Shown here one piece after another: positions 12,516 to 20,167 of a DNA stretch of 64,000 nt; the first letter of the stretch is position 1; every line of letters begins with the position of its first letter. Below the pieces are notes generated by a model. It was given only the letters and a program-made list of their open reading frames with translations. It did no database searches and was not told where the DNA came from. Source of the stretch: Planctopirus ephydatiae (lineage in GTDB: Bacteria; Planctomycetota; Planctomycetia; Planctomycetales; Planctomycetaceae); contig NZ_CP036299.1 in the NCBI RefSeq assembly GCF_007752345.1, forward strand, positions 1,875,001 to 1,939,000. The letters run 5' to 3'. The position numbers and the translations under genes are program-made.

Positions 12516-12935
12516 TTACAGTGTATGATCGCCAGACGAAACTTCGCTGGGCAGAGATGGTATTGATGGATGATTGGCAACTCTCCATTCGAGGAGACCC
12601 ATCCCACCGACAATCAACGCCTCACCGACAAAATGCCCGGCTCCCAGAAAACTCGCGGTACCCCACCAGACTAAGAACATCGCGAGACAGACGATGGCCC
12701 ACAGAATGTTCGCTGCAGCGATAATATGCAGCCCGGGGACATGATCCTTGCGACTCAGCAGCCAGAGAATGAACGAAAAACTCGCATACGCCAGATTCAC
12801 CATCCCGAACGTCAGCATCAGCCCCGAAGGCAACTGATAAAGTTCGGCAAGCCAATAGCGCAGGAGAATCATGAGCACTCCTGCACCAGCCCCAGCCGTC
12901 CAGTCGAGAAGAATCAGAAGCCTGGCAGAGGTCAT
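12516..12935 (-). CDS. Small integral membrane protein, unknown function
   Basis: A 139-residue protein with about four hydrophobic segments (roughly residues 12-30, 36-60, 68-88 and 94-110) and a short polar C-terminal tail. I recognise no enzymatic motif. The strong hydrophobic periodicity and orderly turns suggest a real gene. It starts about 110 bp downstream of the citrate synthase stop, on the same strand. Function is unknown. Confidence 0.6.
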   Translation of the reverse strand: MTSARLLILLDWTAGAGAGVLMILLRYWLAELYQLPSGLMLTFGMVNLAYASFSFILWLLSRKDHVPGLHIIAAANILWAIVCLAMFLVWWGTASFLGAGHFVGEALIVGGMGLLEWRVANHPSIPSLPSEVSSGDHTL

Positions 12936-13042
12936 ACTTTCGGCCTTACCAGACTTCTTGGCCTTGCTCTATCGTGACTTAGTCCATACGGGCAAAGACT
13001 CGATCTCACTGGCGCAGTCCAAACCTGTCATCAATCAACGCG

Positions 13043-14188
13043 TTATCGCTGGCTCACTGGAACGTAATGACGCTCTGGTGCACCGATGTAATTCGAAGAG
13101 GGCCGGATGATCTTGTTATCAGCCAGTTGTTCAAGCACATGGGCACACCACCCGACAATCCGGCTGGTGGCGAAAACACAGGTGAACAGATCACCGGGAA
13201 TTCCCATGTAATGCTGCAGACTGGCCGAGTAGAAATCGACGTTGCAATATCGGTTGATTGACTCACGCACCAGCCGCTCCATGAGGATCGACATGTCATA
13301 CCACTTGGGATCGCCCGTTTCTTTCCCCAGTCGCTCCGAGAGTGCTTTCAGATGGCGAGCCCGCGGGTCTTCAACCTTGTAGACCGCATGGCCAAAGCCC
13401 ATGAACTTACCCTTGTTCGCTCGGGTTGTTTCCACATAGCTGGCCACGTTTTCCACACTGCCGATTTCCATGAGAACCTTCAGCACTTCAGTGTTCGCAC
13501 CACCGTGAAGTGGCCCTTTGAGGGCACCAATCGCACCTGTCACAGCCGAATAAAGATCGGCCAGAGTGGCGGCAATCACACGGGCGGCAAACGTGCTGGC
13601 ATTCAGCCCATGCTCGGCATGCAGAATCAGAATCAGATCCATCGCTCGGGTAGCATCTTCGGATGGAACTGTCCCATTGAGCATGTACATGAAATTGCCC
13701 GCATGGCTGAGATCCTTGCGGGGGGCAATCGGTTCAAGACCTTCTCGCAAGCGGCGGAAGGCGGCAGTAATCGTTGCCATTTCGGCTGTCAGGCGAACGG
13801 ATTTCTCCAGATTCGCTGCTCGCGAGTTGTCCTCGGCCAGCGGGTCGTAACAGCCAGAGATCGACACCGCCGTCCGCAAAGCTGTCATCGGCGGGGTGCT
13901 GGGTGGCAAAGATTTCAGACAGTCAAGGACGGGCGCATCGATCTCACGATGGTGAATCAGAAGTTCAGTAAACTCTTTGAGTTGTGTTGCCGAGGGGAGT
14001 TCGCCGTGCAGGAGCAGGTATGAGGTTTCTTCAAAGGTGCTCGATTCAGCCAATTCGTGAATGTTAAAGCCACGATAAATCAGTTTGCCCAGATCGCCAT
14101 CCACATCACAGACTTGAGAATCAGCAGCCACGATCCCTTTGAGACCTTTGGCAGCGATTTTTTCCTTGTCGAGCGTAGCGTCGGACAT
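13043..14188 (-). CDS. gltA: Citrate synthase
   Basis: Condenses acetyl-CoA and oxaloacetate to citrate at the entry of the TCA cycle (cytoplasm). At 381 aa it has the size of the short bacterial form. Active-site segments are visible: HAEHGLNASTF and LHGGAN for catalytic and oxaloacetate-binding His, GFGHAVYKVEDPRA, VDFYSASL for the catalytic Asp, and FATSRIVGWCAH for the CoA/oxaloacetate Arg. The frame is open to 14344, but MSDATLDKEK at 14188 fits the family start. A 2-methylcitrate synthase cannot be excluded from sequence alone, but no prp genes are near. It is divergent from rpoD. Confidence 0.92.
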   Translation of the reverse strand: MSDATLDKEKIAAKGLKGIVAADSQVCDVDGDLGKLIYRGFNIHELAESSTFEETSYLLLHGELPSATQLKEFTELLIHHREIDAPVLDCLKSLPPSTPPMTALRTAVSISGCYDPLAEDNSRAANLEKSVRLTAEMATITAAFRRLREGLEPIAPRKDLSHAGNFMYMLNGTVPSEDATRAMDLILILHAEHGLNASTFAARVIAATLADLYSAVTGAIGALKGPLHGGANTEVLKVLMEIGSVENVASYVETTRANKGKFMGFGHAVYKVEDPRARHLKALSERLGKETGDPKWYDMSILMERLVRESINRYCNVDFYSASLQHYMGIPGDLFTCVFATSRIVGWCAHVLEQLADNKIIRPSSNYIGAPERHYVPVSQR

Positions 14189-14883
14189 TGGGTGGGCTTT
14201 CTCGTGTTCAGGCAAAGGCTGGTGATGTTGGCGGATTGATCCGGTGGTAGCAGTGATTGACACAAAAGTCGTCACCACATGAGTATAGCAGTGGCGAATT
14301 TGTTGAATCAACGCTCGATAGAGCCGAATCAGCATTCGAGACAAATTGACGTCCTGACATTCTCGTCAACCAGAAAATCTTTCAGCAGAAGAAGGGAGTG
14401 AAGGTGCACAACTGGACAGAAAAATTCGAGCGTTCTGATCGCGAGATGAATCGAAGTCAGTTGTGCAAGAAAATTTTTGGAAAAAAATTATCGAATGCGG
14501 CAGATTTCGCAGAAGTTTTCTTCTCTCGACGTTAGCATTTCGTGAGCAATTGATCGCAGAGAGAGAATGGAAGCTGTCGACGCGACGGTCGTTGCCTTGG
14601 TTTGCAGGCTTTGTCTCGCCTGAGCCATGGAGGCCGATCCTGCTAAGCAGACTGGACTGACAAATGAGATCTGAAGGCATGATGCCGCAGGATCTAATTG
14701 AAGATCAGCCAGATTCGTTCTTTCCCTGCGGTACGTTTGCGACGTGGATCGCCGGCCCGGGGGTTACGAGCAGTTTTTTGCATGCTCGTCGGGCGGCTCC
14801 ATGCCAAAGTGATACGGTCAAGGTACCGCTATCGCTCTGGTCAATGCGATCGGAAGCTGTCTCGACAAGGAGGTTTGACACTT
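14189..14883. other. Divergent gltA/rpoD intergenic region
   Basis: Nearly 700 bp with no convincing gene. It should contain the promoters of both genes. An AT-rich tract lies near 14455-14500, and an inverted repeat lies in the rpoD leader (separate entry). The sigma frame is open back to 14698 but that part has no sigma-factor similarity. Confidence 0.55.
14766..14789. promoter_or_regulatory. Inverted repeat in the rpoD leader
   Basis: ACGAGCA at 14766-14772 is repeated inverted as TGCTCGT at 14783-14789, separated by a T-rich spacer, about 95 bp upstream of the sigma factor start. It could be a regulator site or an RNA hairpin; function is inference only. Confidence 0.35.
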
Positions 14884-16617
14884 ATGGATCAATCACAACT
14901 CGCACTTCGTGAACTGCTGAATCAGGGCGCCACGCGCGGCTTTCTGACTTACGCGGAAATTGACAGGTACATCCCTGATGAAGGGGGAGATCCTGCCCTC
15001 GTTGATGAACTCATCATGGCCCTTGAGGCTGCCGGTCTCGACGCCGTTGAGCCTGAGGGTGGTATTGATCCACTGCAGTCGTTGCCTCCGCTGGAAATGC
15101 TTGAGCCGGAATCCAATTCCAGCTCGCGTGATCCGATTCGCATGTACTTGAGCCAGATGGGCCACATTCCTCTGCTGACACGCGAGCGGGAAATCTACCT
15201 GGCCAAACAGATCGAAATGACTCGCCGCTGGTTCCGCCGGCGGATGCTCGAATCCGATTTCGCGATTCGCATTGTGGTCGATACGGTTCACAAAGTCCGG
15301 CTTGGGGAACTCCCCTTTGAGCGCACTTTGCGGACATCAGATACCGAAAGCGTTCAGAAGGATCAGATTCTGGCTCGTATGCCTCACAATCTGCCGACCA
15401 TTGAGCGCATGCTGGACGAGAACAAGCAGGATTTTACACTCCTTCGAGCCGCCATCGGGACTCTCGAAGAAGCCGTCATCCGCGAACGCATGGCTATTCG
15501 TCGCAGCAAGCTGGCCACCCTCTGTGAAGAACTTAGCGTCCGCACACAAAGGCTCCAGCCTGTCATGCGGCGTATGGAACAGATCTCGCTCCGGATGACA
15601 GAACTCCAGAAGCAGATTTCTGCCCGCCAGATTCGTAAGATGCCGATGACAGCCGCCGATGTGGCTGCCGCTGAAGCCGAACTGGAAGGGTTGATTCAGG
15701 ATGTGCAGGAACTGCCAGCCGATTTCCAGAAGCGCATTCGCCGTGTCCTGGAAAAATTTGGTGGCTGGACACGTTCCAAGCAGCAACTCTCCGGCGGTAA
15801 CCTGCGGCTGGTGGTCTCAATTGCCAAGAAGTATCGCAACCGTGGCCTGAGCTTTCTCGACCTGATTCAGGAAGGGAATGCCGGCCTGATGCGTGGTGTC
15901 GAGAAGTATGAATTCCGCCGTGGCTATAAGTTCTCTACTTACGCCACATGGTGGATTCGTCAGGCGATCACCCGCGCCGTTGCCGATCATGCCCGGACGA
16001 TTCGTATCCCGGTTCATATGTTCCAAAGCATTTCCACGCTGAAGAACAAGAGCGAACAGATCCGCCAGGAAACTGGTCGCGAGCCAACCATCGAAGAACT
16101 GGCACTGGCTGTCGATATGTCGGTCGAAGATACCGAACGGATCATGAAGACCTGGAAGCACCCGATGAGTCTCGATACGCCGATCGGTGAAAGCGAAGAC
16201 TCCAGCTTTGGTGATTTTCTGGAAGACAGTCACGAATCGACACCCGCCGACAACGCCTTGCGTGAAATGCTGCGGGATAAGATCGATATCGTGCTCCGCA
16301 GCCTGACTTATCGCGAACGGGAAATCATCCGTTTGCGTTACGGCCTGGGCGATGGATACAGCTACACTCTCGAAGAAACCGGCCGAATTTTTAAGGTCAC
16401 TCGCGAGCGTATCCGCCAGATTGAATCGAAGGCCCTCAAGAAGTTGCAGCACCACACGCGTGCTCACCACCTGCAGGGCTTCGTAGAAGATCTCCTTCCG
16501 AACCCCGCCGCTCCCGGCACATTGCTCAACTCGGATACGATTCTCTCTGAAGAATCGAAGAGTTCACCATCTGCTCGTCGGCGGAAAGACTCCATGACAC
16601 TCGCTGCAGCCAACTGA
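14884..16617 (+). CDS. rpoD: Primary RNA polymerase sigma factor (RpoD/SigA)
   Basis: The housekeeping sigma-70 factor (577 aa) directing RNA polymerase to most promoters. Region 1.2 is seen in DPIRMYLSQMGHIPLLT. Region 2 contains NLRLVVSIAKKYRNRGLSFL and KFSTYATWWIRQAITRA. Region 4.2 has the helix-turn-helix around LEETGRIFKVTRERIRQIE. A non-conserved insert of about 170 residues sits between regions 1.2 and 2. The start at 14884 is fixed by AAGGAGG at 14867-14873. The protein ends in a short Ser/Arg-rich tail after region 4. It is monocistronic, closed by a very strong terminator at 16661. Confidence 0.95.
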   Translation: MDQSQLALRELLNQGATRGFLTYAEIDRYIPDEGGDPALVDELIMALEAAGLDAVEPEGGIDPLQSLPPLEMLEPESNSSSRDPIRMYLSQMGHIPLLTREREIYLAKQIEMTRRWFRRRMLESDFAIRIVVDTVHKVRLGELPFERTLRTSDTESVQKDQILARMPHNLPTIERMLDENKQDFTLLRAAIGTLEEAVIRERMAIRRSKLATLCEELSVRTQRLQPVMRRMEQISLRMTELQKQISARQIRKMPMTAADVAAAEAELEGLIQDVQELPADFQKRIRRVLEKFGGWTRSKQQLSGGNLRLVVSIAKKYRNRGLSFLDLIQEGNAGLMRGVEKYEFRRGYKFSTYATWWIRQAITRAVADHARTIRIPVHMFQSISTLKNKSEQIRQETGREPTIEELALAVDMSVEDTERIMKTWKHPMSLDTPIGESEDSSFGDFLEDSHESTPADNALREMLRDKIDIVLRSLTYREREIIRLRYGLGDGYSYTLEETGRIFKVTRERIRQIESKALKKLQHHTRAHHLQGFVEDLLPNPAAPGTLLNSDTILSEESKSSPSARRRKDSMTLAAAN

Positions 16618-16660
16618 TGGCCTGATTCCATTCGAGAATTCTCTCCATCTACCCTTCTGA

Positions 16661-16702
16661 AGAGACCTCACTTTGTTTCGACAAAGTGAGGTCTCTTTGT
16701 TG
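16661..16702 (+). terminator. Rho-independent terminator of rpoD with TTCG loop
   Basis: A perfect 16-bp stem, AGAGACCTCACTTTGT and its complement, is closed by a TTCG tetraloop (16677-16680) and followed by TTGTTG. Confidence 0.92.
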
Positions 16703-16757
16703 ATAGATCTACCCATCTTCGAAATCCTACGCTTTCCAGGAAATAATAGCGCTCCGT

Positions 16758-16822
16758 GTGCCATGCTTGCAGCTCTGGGCAAGCATGTGTTCGCAACCAA
16801 CAACTCGCTGTTGTTTCCTTGG
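16758..16822 (+). repeat. Dispersed palindromic repeat, copy D
   Basis: The core at 16758-16787 is identical to copy A, and the tail TTCGCAACCAA is identical to copy B. The copy lies between convergent rpoD and opgH. Confidence 0.87.
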
Positions 16823-16918
16823 AACCGTATCAATGGCGCGTAGAGAGCCGATCAGGCAGACTTGCTCCGAGCCACTGTCTATGTCACACATTCCGATGTC
16901 ATTATCACCCCAACAAAA

Positions 16919-16988
16919 GTGATCACGAGTGGCCCGGCCAACTCGTGCCCACCTCGCCGAGACGGGTTGTCGTGCCGTTGCACGACAA
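16919..16988. repeat. Cluster of inverted repeats
   Basis: GTGATCAC (16919-16926), CACGAGT/ACTCGTG (16924-16930/16941-16947) and a perfect 9-bp stem TTGTCGTGC/GCACGACAA with a CGTT loop (16967-16988) follow each other within 70 bp. No T-run follows, so these are not ordinary terminators. Confidence 0.7.
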
Positions 16989-17124
16989 CAAGAAGCCGCG
17001 CCATAAGCATGCCCCGCCACCACTCTTGACCTGGTCTTGAGTGGTACGCTTTTGAGTGGCACGACCGTGGAAGCCCAAAATCAAAACACTGGCTGTCAGT
17101 TCCAGATTAACTATTAAACAGCCG

Positions 17125-17143
17125 GACCTCATCCATTGAGGTC
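17125..17143 (-). terminator. Possible weak terminator of opgH
   Basis: GACCTCA and TGAGGTC form a 7-bp stem directly after the opgH stop. On the minus strand only a short T-rich stretch follows, so confidence is low. Confidence 0.4.
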
Positions 17144-17145
17144 AT

Positions 17146-19197
17146 CTACATTGGCGAAGCAGTCGCTGACTGTTCGGGATGTAATTGCCGCACTCGATAT
17201 TGAATATGCAGCTCACGCAGTGCTTCTCGATCGAGTAAAAGCTGCCGGCGATCCTCGACACTCAAACTCTCGGGTCCTTGAGTGAGTATGGCTTGAGTCC
17301 ATTCGCGAACTTTGGCTTCTGGAGCCGGGAGCCCTGCGGCTGTCTGCTGCAGGATCGAAGCATGCAAAGCTTGAAAGCCAGGGTCGGAAAGCAACTCCCC
17401 GAGTAACTGACTGCGATCATGCGCATTCGCGTACTGCTCATGCTGTTCCAGAGCACGCTGCTGCAGCTTGAGAATCGGTGTGAGTTCGGATTCTTCAGGA
17501 ATCAGGAGCAGTCGCCGATGAGCGAGCCATTGCCCAAGTTCGACACTGCCGAGAATTCTCGAGAAAGGAATAGTCAGCGTCAACCCGAGCAGAATGGGTG
17601 ACAACCACAAAAACAGGCCGGGGGCAAAGAAAAGGATCAAGGCACTTCCCACCAGCCCGGTCAATGTATGCGGGCCAAAAACCCGGCATGCAGCCAGAAA
17701 ATCAATATCGCCATCTCCCCGGTTCTGAGCATTCCACTGCACTTTCTCGCCCAATAAGGTAGAGATCACAAATCGCGTATGAAACAGCATCATGATGGGC
17801 GCCACCAGAACTGAGGCGGCAGTTTCGATCAGCACGCTGGGAATAATCTTTGACCAGCCTCCGAATTGTTCTCTTCGCGGACGATCAAACGCTAAAGCCA
17901 CCAGACTCCAGACCTTCGGTGCCATCAATAGAAACATGGTGAAAGCAAAGACCACCAGCCCGCTGATTCGTTCCTGAGTACTCCCTAGCCAGATCCCGTC
18001 GATCGCCATGGCCAATAGCCCCAGCAGCGTAAACAGCAGCCACAGAGGCGATGCGAGGTAAGACATCACGCCCATGGCCAGATGCAGACGGCTGATCGGC
18101 CTTAAACCTTCGCTGATAATCAGCCGCATGTGCTGTAGATTTCCCTGGCACCAGCGCTGATCTCGCTTCGCATAATCAAGCAATGTCGTGGGGCATTCTT
18201 CATAGCTCCCCGCCAGATCGTGCGCGAGAGCCACTTTCCAGCCACCGCGTGCCATCAGGGCGGCTTCTACGAAATCGTGACTCAGAATTTCGCCACCCAG
18301 TGGTGCCACGCCCGGGAGTGTGGGCAACCCGCAGTGATCAATAAAAGGAGCCACGCGGATAATCGCATTATGCCCCCAGTAGTTGCTGTCAAAGCTCGCC
18401 CACGAACTGAAGCCTTCCATGTGCACCGGGCTGTAAAGTCTGGCTGAGAACTGCTGCAGTCGAGCAAAAAATGAAAGCCGGTTCACAGGGACAGGTGGCA
18501 CCTGGAGAATTCCCAGAGCCGGATCATCCTGCATGCGACGGGCCATTTCGACCATCGTCTGGCCATCCATCACGCTGTCGGCATCGAGCACAATCATCAG
18601 GTCGTACTGTGTGCCCCAGCGTTCACAGAAATCAGCAATGTTCCCCGCCTTGCGTGCCGTATTTTTCGGCCGTCGGCGGTAAAATACATTGGTCGGGCCA
18701 GTCAGTCGCTGACAAAGGCGGCCCCACATCCGCTCCTCTTCCAGCCAGATATCCGGGTTCGTCGTATCACTGAGGACGAAGAGGTCAAAGTCCGCCGCAT
18801 GCGGTGTGGTGGCAAGCGATTCAATCATCGCCTGAACATTCGCGAACACACTGGCGGGAGTTTCATTGTAAACGGGCATCAGGATCGCCATTCTTGGTAA
18901 AGAACTGTGCGATGACTGCGAAGTCGATGCTGTCTGGCGACGTTGGGAGATCGTCAACCACAAACCAAGAGTGCTAGTCCAGAACGAGAAGGAAATGATC
19001 AGCACCAGCAGAGCGAATAAAGGCACCAACAGCCAAGTTGCCGGATTTTTAGAAATATCTCCCAACGACCACAAAAACAGCCAGATGGCAAAAGCGGTTG
19101 TCGTCAGAGTGAGCACAGCGAGCGACAGTCGAAAGCGACGACTTCCCGGCTGAGAAACCTGTGAGACCTTCAAAGGAGTGATGCTGCTGGCATTCAC
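17146..19197 (-). CDS. opgH: Osmoregulated periplasmic glucan glucosyltransferase
   Basis: Inner-membrane family 2 glycosyltransferase (683 aa) that makes the beta-1,2-linked glucan backbone from UDP-glucose and passes it to the periplasm. Two membrane segments lie near residues 25-45 and 55-80. The GT domain has AILMPVYNE, VLDADSVM (DxD), SHDFVEAALMARGGW and the acceptor-binding QRWCQGNLQH. Several membrane segments follow between about 370 and 560. It is shorter than E. coli OpgH (847 aa), mostly by lacking a long N-terminus. It lies downstream of opgG and an unknown gene on the same strand, with a 310-bp gap before it, so it may also have its own promoter. Confidence 0.9.
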   Translation of the reverse strand: MNASSITPLKVSQVSQPGSRRFRLSLAVLTLTTTAFAIWLFLWSLGDISKNPATWLLVPLFALLVLIISFSFWTSTLGLWLTISQRRQTASTSQSSHSSLPRMAILMPVYNETPASVFANVQAMIESLATTPHAADFDLFVLSDTTNPDIWLEEERMWGRLCQRLTGPTNVFYRRRPKNTARKAGNIADFCERWGTQYDLMIVLDADSVMDGQTMVEMARRMQDDPALGILQVPPVPVNRLSFFARLQQFSARLYSPVHMEGFSSWASFDSNYWGHNAIIRVAPFIDHCGLPTLPGVAPLGGEILSHDFVEAALMARGGWKVALAHDLAGSYEECPTTLLDYAKRDQRWCQGNLQHMRLIISEGLRPISRLHLAMGVMSYLASPLWLLFTLLGLLAMAIDGIWLGSTQERISGLVVFAFTMFLLMAPKVWSLVALAFDRPRREQFGGWSKIIPSVLIETAASVLVAPIMMLFHTRFVISTLLGEKVQWNAQNRGDGDIDFLAACRVFGPHTLTGLVGSALILFFAPGLFLWLSPILLGLTLTIPFSRILGSVELGQWLAHRRLLLIPEESELTPILKLQQRALEQHEQYANAHDRSQLLGELLSDPGFQALHASILQQTAAGLPAPEAKVREWTQAILTQGPESLSVEDRRQLLLDREALRELHIQYRVRQLHPEQSATASPM

Positions 19198-19507
19198 GAA
19201 TTTAATCCTGAGAGCATGAACCAGTCGCAGCTGTCTGTTGCACCCTCAACGGGGAACAAACAACGTCTGGTGGTGAAAAATGATTCCGTTGATCGAGCCA
19301 CTACCAATCCATCAGTCACTATCGAGGGACTTGCTTATCTCTGGCTCATAGAGACTCTTTTCAGACACTGCCTCTCGAAAACTCCCTTGGGAAAACTGTG
19401 TCCGCACCTGTTCGGAAGCCAATCGCAACATAAGACAAACTGGAGCGGGCATCCGATTTCCGAAGGCCCGCACCGTTCACCAGGTATCTTCCGCAAACAT
19501 TCTCAGC
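19198..19507. other. Gap upstream of opgH
   Basis: About 310 bp between the unknown opg-locus gene and opgH, both on the minus strand. I see no gene and no clear terminator; it may hold an opgH promoter. Confidence 0.5.
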
Positions 19508-20167
19508 TCAGCGGACAGGCTCAAGTCGCAGCTTGACGGTCGTGACCACCTGGCACAAATTCTTCCAGGCGCCTCGCCAGTAACCCTTGCGGAAGACTCG
19601 CAAGAGCTTGGGACGAAGTTGTGCCCGCATGGCAATTTTCTGGCTTTCCGGAGCCACATCACTGGGCCGAATTCTCACCATCGAAATCTGGGCCAGATGC
19701 GGCACAGCCCCCTGAAGCCGACGATCCAGATATCGCGAGCTATTGCTGTTTCCTAGTGTTTTGCTACTCGCTTCCACGCCTTCAGCGAGTTCCGCAGGTG
19801 CCTCCTGCAGTTCCGCTGTTCCCCCATTCGAACCCCCCGGAATCACAGTCATTTTTCCCGAGAAGTCCTTTGCTCCAGGAAACAGTTCCACGGTCGATTC
19901 GAGCTCGCGCAAAGCCAGCCTCAAGGCAGCTTCACACAACTCGGCAGCACTGTAAGGATGATGTTCCCCATCCATCCCTGCAGGTTGCGTATCTTCCAGA
20001 AGCTGTTCAGCCTCTTCGACAAATCGCTTCGAGAGCGACGACAGCAGATCGGGATGCCGGATCCCTGCATCTCGGAGATAGTCGGCCACATGGCAGCGGG
20101 CAACAATCTGTGCGGAGCTTCCCAGATCAACCGGTGAGTCTTCAACTGCGAAAGCAACCATGATCAT
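19508..20167 (-). CDS. Unknown protein coupled to opgG
   Basis: A 219-residue protein that I do not recognise. Its ATG overlaps the opgG stop (ATGA at 20164-20167), which implies translational coupling. It has no signal peptide or membrane span. The first ~110 residues look helical and acidic (DLLSSLSKRFVEEAEQLLED). The middle is Gly/Ala/Glu-rich, and the last ~60 residues are basic (RPKLLRVFRKGYWRGAWKN). The frame is open upstream into opgG but no start there is plausible. Position between opgG and opgH suggests a role in periplasmic glucan synthesis, perhaps as a cytoplasmic regulator or accessory; that is inference from context only. Confidence 0.7.
   Translation of the reverse strand: MIMVAFAVEDSPVDLGSSAQIVARCHVADYLRDAGIRHPDLLSSLSKRFVEEAEQLLEDTQPAGMDGEHHPYSAAELCEAALRLALRELESTVELFPGAKDFSGKMTVIPGGSNGGTAELQEAPAELAEGVEASSKTLGNSNSSRYLDRRLQGAVPHLAQISMVRIRPSDVAPESQKIAMRAQLRPKLLRVFRKGYWRGAWKNLCQVVTTVKLRLEPVR

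Larger units (their letters stand above)
16618..17145. other. Convergent rpoD/opgH intergenic region rich in inverted repeats
   Basis: Contains the rpoD terminator, repeat copy D, a cluster of inverted repeats (16919-16988) and a weak hairpin at the opgH end. The sequence AGTGGC-CG-CC recurs in variants near 16928 and 17055. No gene is apparent. Confidence 0.6.

Noticed and set aside
13352-14023. 223-codon plus-strand frame
   Set aside because: It lies antisense to the conserved core of citrate synthase.
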